The notes under the pieces are model-generated. The model was not told the origin of the DNA. It saw nothing but the letters and a program-made list of their open reading frames with translations, and ran no database searches. Both the position numbers and the translations under genes were made by a program. Below, piece by piece: positions 15,716 to 25,294 of a DNA stretch of 64,000 nucleotides. The stretch spans positions 1 to 64,000 of the forward strand of contig NZ_PIZU01000015.1 in NCBI RefSeq assembly GCF_002838065.1, written 5' to 3'. Each line of letters starts with the position of its first letter. The first letter of the stretch is position 1. The stretch comes from Mycobacterium hubeiense. GTDB lineage: Bacteria > Actinomycetota > Actinomycetes > Mycobacteriales > Mycobacteriaceae.

Positions 15716-17086
15716 ATGATCTCGCCGGAGCTCGCCGCCGACCTCGACGCGCTACACGCCGCGTCCGCTCGGGTCGCCGCGCACGCCTTCGACGACCTCA
15801 CCGCCACCGACGCCCTCGACGTCAAGGCCCGCCTCGAGCAGCTCTACCGCGCCCAACCCGCCGTCGATCATCGGCTCACCGCGCAGCTGACCAGCCAGAC
15901 CACCGCCAAGGAGTTGGGCGGTAAGAACTGGGCCGACGTGCTGGCCACCCGGCTACGCATCAGCCCCACCGAGGCCAAACGCCGGCTCAAAGACGCCGCC
16001 AACCTCGGCCCGCGCAGCACGCTGACCGGCGAACCGTTGGCGCCACACTGGCCGAACGTGGCCGCCGGCATCGCCGACGGGCTGATCGGGGCCGAGCATC
16101 TCAAGATCATCAGCGGGTTCTTTCACGAGCTGCCCGACCACATCGACCACCAAACCCGCCAAGCCTGTGAGGCCGACCTGGCCCGCATCGCGCGTGAGCA
16201 CTCCCCCGAAGGCCTGCGTGAGGCCGCCAAGCTGCTGATGGCCCTGATCCACCCCGACGGCGAGCTCTCGGATGCCGAACGGGCCCGCCGCCGCGGCATC
16301 CACCTCGGACCCCAACGCCCCGACGGACTGTCCGAGATACGCGGGCTGGTTGACCCCGAACTACGCGCCACCCTGGACGCGATCTGGGCCAAATGGGCCG
16401 CGCCCGGCATGTGCAATCCCGACGACGAAACACCGTGCATTACGGGTACGCCGACCGCCGAACAGATTCAGAATGACACCCGCACCCTGGCCCAGCGCCA
16501 ACACGACGCCCTCAAAGCCCTGGCCCGCAACACCCTGACCTCCGGCGAACTGGGCCAACACAACGGCCTACCGTGCACCATCATCGTCACCACCACGTTG
16601 AAGGAATTGGAGTCCGGCTGCGGCACCGCCCTCACCGCCGGCGGCACCCGCCTGCCCATGGCCGACGTCATCCGCCTGGCCGCCCACGCGCATCACTACC
16701 TCGTGGTCTTCGAAAACCACACCCAGATTCCGCTCTACCTCGGCCGAAGCAAGCGCATCGCCTCCCCCGGACAACGCCTCGTGCTCTACGCGCGCGATCG
16801 CGGCTGCACGAGGCCCGGCTGCCCCGCACCCGCGGCCTGGTGCCAGGTCGACCACACCCAACCCTGGAACACCAACGGCCCCACCGACATCACCAACGAA
16901 AAACTCGCCTGTCCACCCGACAACCGCCTCCTGCACGACGGCGGCTGGACCACCCGAAAACGCAAAGACGGCCGCATCGAATGGATCCCCCCACCCGCCC
17001 TCGACAGCGGACAAGCACGCATCAACAACCTCCACCACCCCGAAAACTTCCTCGTCCCACCAGAAGAGGAGGACAACGACGGGTAG
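15716..17086 (+). CDS. 13E12 repeat family protein: DUF222 plus HNH endonuclease domain
   Basis: Starting at ATG 15716 the protein has 456 residues. The N-terminal two thirds are the helical DUF222 domain, and the C-terminus is an HNH nuclease module: CTRPGCPAPAAWCQVDH for the zinc-binding cysteines and catalytic histidine, then NEKLACPPDNRLLHDGGW. The usual second His-Asn/His pair (CxxHHR) reads CPPDNR here, so metal binding and activity may be altered. These multi-copy mycobacterial genes are not transposases, but 13E12 copies serve as integration sites for phiRv1-type prophages. The LexA box right at the start ties it to the SOS response. The next gene starts 31 nt downstream. Confidence 0.88.
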   Translation: MISPELAADLDALHAASARVAAHAFDDLTATDALDVKARLEQLYRAQPAVDHRLTAQLTSQTTAKELGGKNWADVLATRLRISPTEAKRRLKDAANLGPRSTLTGEPLAPHWPNVAAGIADGLIGAEHLKIISGFFHELPDHIDHQTRQACEADLARIAREHSPEGLREAAKLLMALIHPDGELSDAERARRRGIHLGPQRPDGLSEIRGLVDPELRATLDAIWAKWAAPGMCNPDDETPCITGTPTAEQIQNDTRTLAQRQHDALKALARNTLTSGELGQHNGLPCTIIVTTTLKELESGCGTALTAGGTRLPMADVIRLAAHAHHYLVVFENHTQIPLYLGRSKRIASPGQRLVLYARDRGCTRPGCPAPAAWCQVDHTQPWNTNGPTDITNEKLACPPDNRLLHDGGWTTRKRKDGRIEWIPPPALDSGQARINNLHHPENFLVPPEEEDNDG

Positions 17087-17116
17087 GTCCAAGCTGTCCA
17101 CCAGTAGCGTGAGGCC

Positions 17117-17875
17117 ATGCGTCTCCTCTTACCGGTCGTTGCAACCGTCCTTGCACTAGCGAGCTGCGCGGGCTCGGGCACCGCCGAAGCTCAGACGCCT
17201 GCCGGCCGGACATTCATCTCGGTCAAGGTGGACGGCGCGCAGATTCCCGGCGGTGGTCCGCTCGAGGTTGCTTTCGAAGACGGGCGCATCAGCGCCTATG
17301 CCGGCTGTAATCGCGGCTCCGGGCCCGTCGATCTCGCCGACGGCCGCGTCGTCACCCAGCTGGCGACCACCATGATGGCCTGCCCACCGCCACTGGATGC
17401 CGCCGACGCCTGGATGACCAAGCTGTTCGAGGCTCGACCCTCGTGGACACTCGACGGCGACACCCTGACGTTGACCACCGACGCGGCCACCGTGACCCTG
17501 CGTGACAAGAAGGTGGTCAACCCCGACCGGGCGCTCACCGGCACCCACTGGATCGTGCACAGCCTGGTTTCGTCCGAAGCCGTGATGACATCCGTCGACC
17601 TGGAGCAGGCACGGCCGTCGCTCACCATTGCCGCGGACGGCGCCGTCACCGGCTCCACCGGATGCAACCAATTCAACGGTCGGGCAACGTTTTCCGAGGG
17701 CAGCATCGACTTCGGCCCGCTCGCCACCACCAAACGCGCCTGCCCCGGTGAGCTGGCCGAGATCGAACAGTCCGTACTGCGCGTCCTCAGCGGTCGCGTC
17801 CAGGCCACCATCGACGCCGACGAACTACGCCTGAACCGCGACGACGGTTACGGGCTGATCCTGCGCGCGCAGTGA
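17117..17875 (+). CDS. Lipoprotein with two META (HslJ-like) domains
   Basis: This 252-residue protein begins with a signal peptide ending in ALASC, a good lipobox, so it should be anchored outside the membrane. The mature part is a tandem of two META domains with matching GCNRGSG and GCNQFNGRA turns, each followed by a conserved cysteine loop (ATTMMACPP and ATTKRACPG). E. coli HslJ, a single META domain, is linked to heat shock and novobiocin tolerance; what the mycobacterial proteins bind is unknown. Its TGA abuts the TCA of the convergent regulator gene (TGATCA), with no intergenic base. Confidence 0.83.
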   Translation: MRLLLPVVATVLALASCAGSGTAEAQTPAGRTFISVKVDGAQIPGGGPLEVAFEDGRISAYAGCNRGSGPVDLADGRVVTQLATTMMACPPPLDAADAWMTKLFEARPSWTLDGDTLTLTTDAATVTLRDKKVVNPDRALTGTHWIVHSLVSSEAVMTSVDLEQARPSLTIAADGAVTGSTGCNQFNGRATFSEGSIDFGPLATTKRACPGELAEIEQSVLRVLSGRVQATIDADELRLNRDDGYGLILRAQ

Positions 17876-18391
17876 TCACAACGGCGAGGCACCTCGCAGG
17901 TGTTCGAAGATCAACGACGTCTGCGTGCCCGCGACATCGGCGTCGGCGTTGAGGTTCTCCACCACGAACGCCCGCAGGTCCTCGGTGTCGCGCGCCGCGA
18001 CGTGCAGGATGAAATCGTCGGCGCCGGCGAGGAAGTACACGTCCATCACCTGCGGCCGTCGCCGAATCTGCTGAATGAAGCTGCGGATCTTTCCGCGGGC
18101 GTTCGACTGCAGACTCACCGAGATCATCGCCTGTAGCGGCAGCCCGACGGCGGCCGGATCGATGTCGGTGTAGAAACCGCGGATCACCCCGAGTTCCTGC
18201 AACCGCCGGACCCGCCCGTGACACGTCGACGGCGCAATCCCGACCGCGTCGGCCAGTGCGCTGTTGGAGATGCGGGCGTCGGCATGCAGCGTCAGCAATA
18301 TCCGCCGGTCGACGTCGTCGAGTTCAGGCGGCCGAACATCCTTCGGCCGAGGCGGGAGACGCACCATCGTGCCTGCAGCTTCTTCAGTCAT
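17876..18391 (-). CDS. Lrp/AsnC family regulator of alanine dehydrogenase (AldR-like)
   Basis: This 171-residue regulator has an N-terminal winged HTH (LDDVDRRILLTLHADARIS ... STCHGRVRRLQELGVI) and a C-terminal RAM/ACT-like effector domain (about 90-160: AMISVSLQS, VMDVYFLAGADDFILHV). Lrp/AsnC proteins form octamers and respond to amino acids. It is transcribed divergently from ald, as AldR (Rv2779c) is in M. tuberculosis, where it controls ald in response to amino acids; the same job is inferred here. The charged N-terminal extension before the HTH (about 20 residues) is as in AldR. Confidence 0.9.
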   Translation of the reverse strand: MTEEAAGTMVRLPPRPKDVRPPELDDVDRRILLTLHADARISNSALADAVGIAPSTCHGRVRRLQELGVIRGFYTDIDPAAVGLPLQAMISVSLQSNARGKIRSFIQQIRRRPQVMDVYFLAGADDFILHVAARDTEDLRAFVVENLNADADVAGTQTSLIFEHLRGASPL

Positions 18392-18403
18392 AACTGCATC
18401 CTA

Positions 18404-18438
18404 TCGAATAATCGACAACGTGATTGCGCACTATTCGA
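18404..18438. promoter_or_regulatory. Candidate AldR operator between aldR-like gene and ald
   Basis: In the 93-nt divergent gap, TCGAATA (18404-18410) is repeated in inverted orientation as TATTCGA (18432-18438), with an A+T-rich spacer. Lrp-type regulators bind degenerate, repeated A+T-rich sites of this kind. A strong ribosome-binding site, GAAGGAG, follows at about 18473 for ald. Confidence 0.42.
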
Positions 18439-18484
18439 ACTTTCTTCACACTCTACTTAACACCACTTCGCCGAAGGAGCGATC

Positions 18485-19600
18485 ATGCGCGTCGGAATCC
18501 CGACCGAGATCAAGAACAACGAGTACCGCATCGCCATCACCCCCGGCGGTGTCGCCGAGCTTGTCCACCGCGGACACGAGGTGCTGATCCAATCCGGCGC
18601 GGGCGAGGGTTCGGCGATCGCCGACAACGACTTCAAGGCCGCCGGCGCTCAGCTCATCAACGGTGCGGACCAGGTCTGGGCCGAGGCCGACCTGCTGCTG
18701 AAGGTCAAGGAGCCAATCGAGCCCGAATACTCCCGCATGCGTAAAGGCCAAACGCTTTTCACCTACCTGCATCTCGCCGCCTCCAAGCCGTGCACCGACG
18801 CCCTACTGGCCTCGGGCACCACGGCGATCGCCTACGAAACGGTCCAGACTGCTGACGGCGCTCTGCCTCTGCTCGCCCCGATGAGCGAGGTCGCCGGTCG
18901 ACTCTCTGCTCAGGTCGGCGCCTACCACCTGATGCGCAGCCAGGGCGGTCGCGGCGCACTCATGGGCGGTGTGCCCGGCGTGGCCCCGGCCGATGTCGTG
19001 GTGATCGGCGGCGGCACAGCGGGTTACAACGCCGCCCGCGTCGCCAGCGGGATGGGCGCCAACGTCACGATCTTCGACATCAACATCAACAAGCTGCGCG
19101 ATCTGGACGCCGAATTCGGTGGCCGCATCCAGACCCGATACTCGTCGATCCTCGAGCTGGAGGATGCGGTCAAGCGCGCCGACCTGGTCATCGGCGCGGT
19201 GCTGGTGCCGGGCGCAAAGGCGCCGAAGTTGGTGACCAATTCCACTGTCGCACATATGAAGCCGGGTGCCGTGCTCGTCGACATCGCCATCGACCAGGGC
19301 GGCTGCTTCGAAGACTCGCGGCCCACCACACACGACGACCCGACGTTCACCGTGCACGACACCGTGTTCTACTGCGTGGCCAACATGCCCGGCGCCGTGC
19401 CGCGCACGTCGACCTTCGCGCTGACCAACGCCACCATGCCGTATGTGCTCAAGCTGGCCGACAAGGGTTGGCAGGCGGCGTGCCAGGCCGATCCCGCGCT
19501 GGCCAAAGGCCTTTCGACGCACGACGGAGCGCTGCTGTCCGAGCAGGTGGCCGCAGACCTCGGTTTGCCCTACACCGACCCGGCCACCGTGTTGGCGTAG
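18485..19600 (+). CDS. ald: L-alanine dehydrogenase
   Basis: This 371-residue enzyme converts L-alanine to pyruvate plus ammonia with NAD, and can run in reverse to recycle NADH under low oxygen. The start [20 protein letters not shown], the substrate lysine in [11 protein letters not shown], the catalytic histidine in FTYLHLAAS, and the nucleotide loop [16 protein letters not shown] are all present, and the length equals the M. tuberculosis enzyme. It is preceded by GAAGGAG and lies divergent from its AldR-like regulator. The HspX-like gene follows 114 nt later, behind its own leader. Confidence 0.97.
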   Translation: MRVGIPTEIKNNEYRIAITPGGVAELVHRGHEVLIQSGAGEGSAIADNDFKAAGAQLINGADQVWAEADLLLKVKEPIEPEYSRMRKGQTLFTYLHLAASKPCTDALLASGTTAIAYETVQTADGALPLLAPMSEVAGRLSAQVGAYHLMRSQGGRGALMGGVPGVAPADVVVIGGGTAGYNAARVASGMGANVTIFDININKLRDLDAEFGGRIQTRYSSILELEDAVKRADLVIGAVLVPGAKAPKLVTNSTVAHMKPGAVLVDIAIDQGGCFEDSRPTTHDDPTFTVHDTVFYCVANMPGAVPRTSTFALTNATMPYVLKLADKGWQAACQADPALAKGLSTHDGALLSEQVAADLGLPYTDPATVLA

Positions 19601-19664
19601 CCCGGCGACGAGTATTCGAGGAGTTCACCGACCATTCGACCACAGGTCCGATAGTGATGCTTGG

Positions 19665-19711
19665 ATCGAAAAAGCAAGCGTCACAACGCATTTTCGATGA
19701 CTTAGGAGTCA
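19665..19711 (+). promoter_or_regulatory. Leader hairpins upstream of the small heat-shock gene, one covering its ribosome-binding site
   Basis: ATCGAAAAAGC (19665-19675) pairs with GCATTTTCGAT (19688-19698) at 10 of 11 positions. A second small hairpin, TGACT (19698-19702), loop TAGG, AGTCA (19707-19711), holds the AGGAG ribosome-binding site (19704-19708) of the GTG at 19715. A weak stem over the ribosome-binding site of an hsp20 gene is the pattern of an RNA thermometer. The first stem might instead end ald transcription. Confidence 0.38.
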
Positions 19712-19714
19712 CCT

Positions 19715-20146
19715 GTGGTTAACCTTCCCGTCCAGCACCAGCCGCGTCCGTTCCTGCCCGAGCTGTCGGAGTTCTTCGCGGGGATCACGCCGTTTGCCGG
19801 CCTGCGGCCCATCTTCGAGCGCAACCGGATGCGCATCGAGGATGAGATGACCGACGATCACTACGAGCTGCGCGCGGAGATCCCCGGCATCAACCCGGAC
19901 ACCGACGTCCACATCACGGTCAACGACGCCGAACTCACCATCAAGGCCGAGCGCGCCGGGAAGTCCGAGTCCAACGCGCGCTCGGAGTTCGCTTACGGCT
20001 CCTTCGTGCGCACGGTCACGCTGCCCGCCGGCGCCAAGGAGGATGACATCACCGCCACCTACGAAAAAGGCATCCTCACCGTGTCAGTTCCGTTGTCCGA
20101 GAACGCCGTGAGCGGCAAGCGCGTCGCCATTCAAACCCACGAATAG
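19715..20146 (+). CDS. HspX/Acr-type small heat-shock protein (alpha-crystallin family)
   Basis: From GTG 19715 the chaperone has 143 residues, like M. tuberculosis HspX (144). The shared parts are striking: [59 protein letters not shown], and [16 protein letters not shown] with the C-terminal alpha-crystallin strand. It should form oligomers that hold unfolding proteins. In M. tuberculosis HspX is driven by DosR in hypoxia; I find no DosR box in the upstream 114 nt, so control may differ. Its stop abuts that of the convergent beta-lactamase. Confidence 0.92.
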   Translation: MVNLPVQHQPRPFLPELSEFFAGITPFAGLRPIFERNRMRIEDEMTDDHYELRAEIPGINPDTDVHITVNDAELTIKAERAGKSESNARSEFAYGSFVRTVTLPAGAKEDDITATYEKGILTVSVPLSENAVSGKRVAIQTHE

Positions 20147-21022
20147 TCACAGGAGCATCGGCAACACCAGCGCCGTCACCTCACCGATGAGCGGTCGCAG
20201 GTTCGCGGCTTTCGGGTCGTTGGCCTGCGACCGCGTCATGATCGCCAGCAGCACCCGCTGGCCATCCGGGCCGTATGCGATTCCGACGTCGTTGGTGCTG
20301 CCGTAGTCGCCGCTTCCGGTCTTGTCGGCGGTGGTCCACCCCGGCGGCAGCCCGGCCCGCATACTCGACGTCTGATTGGCCCGCATCCAGTCCTCGAGCA
20401 GGCGGCGCTGGGGTGGGTTGAGCACATCGCCGACGAGCAGCGCCCGGTACCCGGTGGCCAGCGCCGCCGGTGTGCTGGTGTCGCGGGGATCACCCGGGAT
20501 CGCCGAGTTCAGTTCGGTCTCCCAGCGGTCCAGCCGCGTCCGCTCGTCGCCGATGCTGCGGGCGAAGGCGGTGATTCCCGGCGGTCCGTCAATGGCTTTC
20601 AGTAGTAGATTGCCTGCAGTGTTGTCGCTGCGCTGCAGGGCCGCCTGACATAGCTCCGCCAACGTCATCTCGCCGCCGGCCCGCGCCTCGGTCACCGGGG
20701 AGTTGGCCACAATCTCGGCAGAGTCGACGAAGACGCGATTGTCCAGCGACAGCTGGCCACGCCCCACCATCTGCAACACCCGGGCAGCGGCGTACGTCTT
20801 GAACGTCGAGCACATGGCGAACATCTCGTCGGCGCGGTTGGCGACGGTACGGCCGGTGTCCAGATTGACGGCGTACAGCCCGATCAACGCGTTGTGGCGC
20901 GGTTCCAGCGCGGCGACGGAGGCGAGGGGCTGGGCCAGCGCGGGCCGCTGAGCACCGGCCGCCAGCGCCGCGAACGTCAATCCACCGATCAGTACATTTC
21001 GCCGTGAGATCACCGACCCCAC
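20147..21022 (-). CDS. Class A beta-lactamase (BlaC/BlaS type), Tat-exported
   Basis: Starting at GTG 21022 (a second GTG at 21013 is equally possible) the protein has about 291 residues. The N-terminus is a twin-arginine signal, [18 protein letters not shown], with a cut likely after PALAQP. All class A catalytic elements are present: CSTFK (Ser-x-x-Lys nucleophile), RSDN loop, the omega-loop glutamate in ETELN, and DKTGSG. It should hydrolyse penicillins outside the membrane, as BlaC and BlaS do. The M. tuberculosis blaC lies elsewhere, so this copy next to pepR is species-specific. The longer reading frame upstream overlaps pepR and is rejected. Confidence 0.92.
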   Translation of the reverse strand: MGSVISRRNVLIGGLTFAALAAGAQRPALAQPLASVAALEPRHNALIGLYAVNLDTGRTVANRADEMFAMCSTFKTYAAARVLQMVGRGQLSLDNRVFVDSAEIVANSPVTEARAGGEMTLAELCQAALQRSDNTAGNLLLKAIDGPPGITAFARSIGDERTRLDRWETELNSAIPGDPRDTSTPAALATGYRALLVGDVLNPPQRRLLEDWMRANQTSSMRAGLPPGWTTADKTGSGDYGSTNDVGIAYGPDGQRVLLAIMTRSQANDPKAANLRPLIGEVTALVLPMLL

Positions 21023-21030
21023 AGTACCGA

Positions 21031-22374
21031 TCAGCCGGCGAGTGCCCGAAGCCGCTGCGGTAACGCCGTTTTCGACCGATGCGGACCCAGGACGGCCGCG
21101 CCGTAATGCCGCGTCAGCAGTTGGCGCGCGACGGCGTTGACCTCGTCGACGGTGACCGCGTCGATCTCGGCGAGCGTGTGCTCGATGCTGCGGTGCTCGC
21201 CGTAGTTCAACTCGCTGCGGCCGATCCGGTTCATCCGCGACGCCGAATCCTCGAGCCCCAGCACCAAACCGCCCCGCAACGAGCCCTTGGCGATTCGGCA
21301 TTCGTTCTCGGTGATGCCGTCGCGGGCCACATCCTCCAGCACATCCGTCGTCACCCGGACCACCTGGTCGAATCGTTCCGGCAGACACGCGGCGTAGATC
21401 GACAACGCGCCGCTGTCGGCGAACGTGTCCACGGCCGAATACACCGAGTACGCCAGCCCGCGGGTTTCGCGAATCTGTTGGAACAACCGCGAACTCAGGC
21501 CACCGCCCAACGCCGTGTTGAGCACCGCCAACGCCCACCGGTGCTCCCAGTGCCGCCCGGGGGTGCGCACGCCCAACGTCAGATGGGTCTGTTCGGCGTC
21601 GCGGTTGACCACCCGCAGTGTCGGCTGTCCGGTGAGCCGTCCGGTGCCTTTGCGCGGCGGCACCGGACGTCGGCCGCGGACCAGCCGCGGGCCGAAGTGC
21701 TCGCGCACCAGCGCGACGACCTCGTCGTGGTCGACATTGCCGGCGACCGCCACCACCATGCGCTCCGGGGTGTAGCGGCGCACGTGGAACGAATGCAGCT
21801 GCGCGCGCGTCATCGCCGAAATCGACTCGACGCTGCCGATCACCGGGCGCCCCACGGGGTGTGCGCCGAACATCGCCGAGAGGAACACGTCGCCGAGGGT
21901 GTCTTCGGGATCGTCGTCGCGCATGGCGATCTCCTCGAGCACCACGTCACGTTCGATCTCGACGTCGTCGGCGGCGCATCGACCGTTGAGCACCACGTCG
22001 GCGACGAGGTCGACGGCGAGTTCCAGGTCGGCGTCGAGCACATGTGCGTAGTAGCAGGTGTGCTCGCGGGCGGTGAACGCGTTGAGTTCACCGCCGACGG
22101 CGTCGACGGCCTGCGCGATGTCCACCGCGTTGCGCGTCGGCGTCGCCTTGAACAACAGGTGTTCCAGGAAGTGCGCGGCACCCGCGACGCTGCGACCCTC
22201 GTCGCGGGAACCGACGCCGACCCACACCCCGACCGAGGCCGAATGCACCGACGGGATGTACTCCGTCACCACACGCAGACCACCGGGCAGGGTGGTGCGG
22301 CGCACGGCCGCGGATGTTTCGTCGCCGCGTTGGCCGCGACGCAAGGCCCTAGCTGCTGCTGGTCGCGGCATCAA
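21031..22374 (-). CDS. pepR: M16 family zinc peptidase (PepR)
   Basis: This 447-residue protein has the inverted zinc motif His-x-x-Glu-His in [11 protein letters not shown] and the distal glutamate about 75 residues later in [10 protein letters not shown], so it should be an active M16 protease. The C-terminal half is the matching inactive M16 domain. Arg-rich N-terminal residues (about 1-25) look unstructured, and translation may start a few codons later. It overlaps the gpsI stop by 26 nt; this gpsI-pepR pairing is conserved in mycobacteria, and elsewhere a processing protease often follows pnp. Confidence 0.93.
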   Translation of the reverse strand: MMPRPAAARALRRGQRGDETSAAVRRTTLPGGLRVVTEYIPSVHSASVGVWVGVGSRDEGRSVAGAAHFLEHLLFKATPTRNAVDIAQAVDAVGGELNAFTAREHTCYYAHVLDADLELAVDLVADVVLNGRCAADDVEIERDVVLEEIAMRDDDPEDTLGDVFLSAMFGAHPVGRPVIGSVESISAMTRAQLHSFHVRRYTPERMVVAVAGNVDHDEVVALVREHFGPRLVRGRRPVPPRKGTGRLTGQPTLRVVNRDAEQTHLTLGVRTPGRHWEHRWALAVLNTALGGGLSSRLFQQIRETRGLAYSVYSAVDTFADSGALSIYAACLPERFDQVVRVTTDVLEDVARDGITENECRIAKGSLRGGLVLGLEDSASRMNRIGRSELNYGEHRSIEHTLAEIDAVTVDEVNAVARQLLTRHYGAAVLGPHRSKTALPQRLRALAG

Positions 22375-24622
22375 CCGGCGCGGTCTCGGGAGCCGTCTCA
22401 GGGGCCTCGGTCTCCGCGTCTTCGACGACCAGGATCAGCGAAATCTTGCCGCGGTTGTCGATGTCGGCGATCTCGACGCGCAGCTTGTCGCCCACCTTGA
22501 CCACGTCTTCGACCTTGGCGATGCGCTTGCCCTTGCCGAGCTTGGAGATGTGAACCAGGCCGTCACGTCCCGGCAACAGCGACACGAACGCGCCGAAATC
22601 GGTTGTCTTGACGACAGTTCCGAGGAACCGCTCGCCGATCTTGGGCAGTTGCGGATTGGCGATCGCGTTGATCTTGTCGATCGCGGCCTGCGCCGACGCC
22701 CCATCGGAGGCGCCGACGAACACGGTGCCGTCGTCCTCGATCGATATCTGAGCGCCGGTCTCCTCGGTGATCGAGTTGATGATCTTGCCCTTGGGCCCGA
22801 TCACCTCGCCGATCTTGTCGATGGGCACCTTGATCGTGGTGATGCGCGGCGCGTACGGGCTCATCTCGTCAGGCTCGGAGATGGCCTCGGCCATGACTTC
22901 GAGGATCGTCAGGCGGGCGTCCTTGGCCTGCGCCAGCGCACCGGCCAGCACCTGCGACGGGATGCCGTCGAGCTTGGTGTCCAGCTGCAGCGCGGTGACG
23001 AAGTCCTTGGTGCCGGCGACCTTGAAGTCCATATCGCCGAACGCGTCCTCCGCACCGAGGATGTCGGTGAGCGCGACGAAGCGCCGCTCGGTCTTGCCGT
23101 CAACCTCGATGTCGTCGGACACCAGGCCCATCGCGATGCCGGCCACCGGCGCCTTGAGCGGCACACCGGCGTTGAGCAGCGCCAGCGTCGACGCGCACAC
23201 CGAGCCCATCGACGTCGAGCCGTTGGAGCCGAGGGCTTCCGAGACCTGGCGGATGGCGTACGGGAACTCCTCGATGCTGGGCAGCACGGGCACCAGGGCC
23301 CGCTCGGCCAGGGCGCCGTGCCCGATCTCGCGCCGCTTGGGCGAGCCGACGCGACCGGTCTCACCGGTCGAATACGGCGGGAAGTTGTAGTGGTGCATGT
23401 AGCGCTTGGACGTCTCCGGCCCCAGCGAGTCGATCTGCTGGGCCATCTTGATCATGTCGAGGGTGGTGATGCCCAGGATCTGGGTCTCGCCACGCTCGAA
23501 CAGCGCGCTGCCGTGTGCCCGGGGCACCACCGAAACCTCGGCGGACAGCGCGCGGATATCGGTGATGCCGCGGCCGTCGATGCGGAAGTGGTCGGTCAGG
23601 ATGCGCTGGCGCACAAGCTTTTTGGTCAGCGAGCGGAAGGCTGCGCCGATCTCTTTCTCGCGGCCCGCGTACTGGTCGGCCAGCCGCTCGAGCACCTCGG
23701 CCTTGATCTCGTCGGTGCGGTCGTTGCGCTCTTGTTTGCCCGGGATGGTCAACGCTTCAGACAGCGCGTCGCTGGCCACCGACGAGACCGCGTAGTACAC
23801 GTCCTCGGCGTACTCCGGGAAGACGGGGTAATCGCCCGTCGGCTTGGCGGCACGATCGGCCAGCTCCTGCTGCGCCTCGCACAGCGTCTTGATGAACGGC
23901 TTGGCCGCCTCCAGGCCCTCGGCGACGACGGCTTCCGTCGGCGCCTGCGCGCCTGAAGCGATGAGCTCGACGACGCTCTCGGTGGCCTCGGCCTCGACCA
24001 TCATGATCGCGACATCTTGGGAGTTGCCGTCTCCGACGATTCGGCCGGCGACGACCATGTCGAACACCGCCCGCTCGAGCTGCTCGACACTCGGGAAGGC
24101 GACCCAGGTGCCGTCGATCAGCGCGACCCGCACGCCACCGACCGGGCCCGAGAACGGCAGGCCGGCCAGCTGGGTGGAGGCCGATGCGGCGTTGATCGCG
24201 AGCACGTCGTACAGCTCGTTGGGATCGAGGCTCATCACGGTGACCACGACCTGGATCTCGTTGCGCAGGCCGTCGACGAACGACGGGCGCAGCGGACGGT
24301 CGATGAGCCGGCAGGTCAGGATCGCGTCGGTGGACGGACGGCCTTCGCGGCGGAAGAACGAGCCGGGTATGCGGCCGGCGGCGTACATGCGCTCCTCGAC
24401 GTCGACCGTCAGCGGGAAGAAGTCGAAGTGATCCTTGGGATTCTTGCTGGCGGTGGTCGCCGACAGCAGCATGGTTTCGTCGTCGAGATAGGCGACGGCG
24501 GAGCCGGCGGCTTGCTGGGCGAGCCGGCCGGTTTCGAAGCGGATGGTGCGGGTGCCGAAGCTCCCGTTGTCGATGACGGCGGTGGATTCGTACACGCCGT
24601 CTTCAATTTCAACTACAGACAT
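22349..24622 (-). CDS. gpsI: Polynucleotide phosphorylase / guanosine pentaphosphate synthetase
   Basis: This 757-residue enzyme degrades RNA by phosphorolysis and adds 3' tails; in actinobacteria the name GpsI reflects a reported ppGpp synthetase activity. Order of domains: first RNase PH (about 10-150), helical middle, second RNase PH (about 330-550, with [10 protein letters not shown] and GTDILG-like [18 protein letters not shown]), KH domain ([15 protein letters not shown]), and S1 domain ([20 protein letters not shown]). An acidic/alanine tail closes it. It overlaps pepR by 26 nt. The 5' leader to rpsO is the largest gap in the window (270 nt) and holds two hairpins. Confidence 0.96.
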   Translation of the reverse strand: MSVVEIEDGVYESTAVIDNGSFGTRTIRFETGRLAQQAAGSAVAYLDDETMLLSATTASKNPKDHFDFFPLTVDVEERMYAAGRIPGSFFRREGRPSTDAILTCRLIDRPLRPSFVDGLRNEIQVVVTVMSLDPNELYDVLAINAASASTQLAGLPFSGPVGGVRVALIDGTWVAFPSVEQLERAVFDMVVAGRIVGDGNSQDVAIMMVEAEATESVVELIASGAQAPTEAVVAEGLEAAKPFIKTLCEAQQELADRAAKPTGDYPVFPEYAEDVYYAVSSVASDALSEALTIPGKQERNDRTDEIKAEVLERLADQYAGREKEIGAAFRSLTKKLVRQRILTDHFRIDGRGITDIRALSAEVSVVPRAHGSALFERGETQILGITTLDMIKMAQQIDSLGPETSKRYMHHYNFPPYSTGETGRVGSPKRREIGHGALAERALVPVLPSIEEFPYAIRQVSEALGSNGSTSMGSVCASTLALLNAGVPLKAPVAGIAMGLVSDDIEVDGKTERRFVALTDILGAEDAFGDMDFKVAGTKDFVTALQLDTKLDGIPSQVLAGALAQAKDARLTILEVMAEAISEPDEMSPYAPRITTIKVPIDKIGEVIGPKGKIINSITEETGAQISIEDDGTVFVGASDGASAQAAIDKINAIANPQLPKIGERFLGTVVKTTDFGAFVSLLPGRDGLVHISKLGKGKRIAKVEDVVKVGDKLRVEIADIDNRGKISLILVVEDAETEAPETAPETAPVDAATSSS

Positions 24623-24778
24623 TTAGTCCGGTGGCCTCTTTCGAGTTCATTTAGCTGTTTCGCGTCGTCACGTTTGCAACGCTGTGCAGCCCGAGAGGGC
24701 CGGTACCACCCGCCTGGATACGGCTACGGCCGTCGATCGAAGCGGCCGGGATTCACTCCCGACAGCCACTACCGAAGA

Positions 24779-24826
24779 CCGCCCGATCAGGCGGGCCCGA
24801 CATGACGCGCGGGAACGGCGCCCGCG
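24779..24826. other. Intergenic hairpins between rpsO and gpsI
   Basis: The 270-nt gap 24623-24892 contains CCGCC-cgatca-GGCGG (24779-24794) and CGCGGG-aacggcg-CCCGCG (24808-24826). They lie about 65-115 nt past the rpsO stop and upstream of gpsI. In other bacteria the rpsO-pnp spacer is an RNase III/attenuation site; these stems are candidates for such processing or for rpsO termination. No ORF in the gap looks coding. Confidence 0.35.
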
Positions 24827-24892
24827 GGGCTGCGGGTACCGCACCCAGTGTTCAAACCAATGGCACAGAACGTATCTATGCTACATGGCAGG

Positions 24893-25162
24893 TCAGCGAC
24901 GCAGACCGAGGCGGTCGATCAGGGAGCGGTAGCGCTCCACATCCACCTGGGCCACGTACTTGAGCAGCCGACGCCGCCGGCCGACCAGCAGCAGCAGCCC
25001 GCGCCGCGAGTGGTGGTCGTGCTTGTGCACCTTGAGGTGTTCGGTCAGGTCGGCGATGCGCTTGGTCAGCAGCGCGACCTGGGCCTCCGGTGAGCCGGTG
25101 TCGGTTTCATGCAGGCCGTACTGGCCGAGAATTTCTTTCTTCTGTTCGGCAGTGAGCGCCAC
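24893..25162 (-). CDS. rpsO: 30S ribosomal protein S15
   Basis: This 89-residue ribosomal protein binds 16S rRNA and bridges to the large subunit. The canonical family pattern is complete: [42 protein letters not shown] and the C-terminal [13 protein letters not shown]. The length is normal. It stands alone between ribF (132 nt upstream) and gpsI (270 nt downstream), all on the minus strand. Confidence 0.97.
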   Translation of the reverse strand: MALTAEQKKEILGQYGLHETDTGSPEAQVALLTKRIADLTEHLKVHKHDHHSRRGLLLLVGRRRRLLKYVAQVDVERYRSLIDRLGLRR

Positions 25163-25294
25163 GAAATAACTCCATCAAATCGGTCCGCGATCGGAAGGGC
25201 CCTTCGGCCCGGAAAGGCGCGGCCGCCGCGAACTGCAGCGCACGCCGGGTCGGCAGGAAGTCTAGCAGCGGAGTGGATGAGCTGCGAAATCGCG

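Noticed and set aside
19601..19714. DosR box ahead of the HspX-like gene
   Set aside because: GACT-tagg-AGTC has the wrong spacing and lacks the outer GG/CC of the DosR consensus; I treat it as a hairpin over the ribosome-binding site.
21079..23956. Two long plus-strand open frames (473 and 632 codons) opposite pepR and gpsI
   Set aside because: Antisense shadows of well-recognised genes; the products have no motifs and no ribosome-binding sites.
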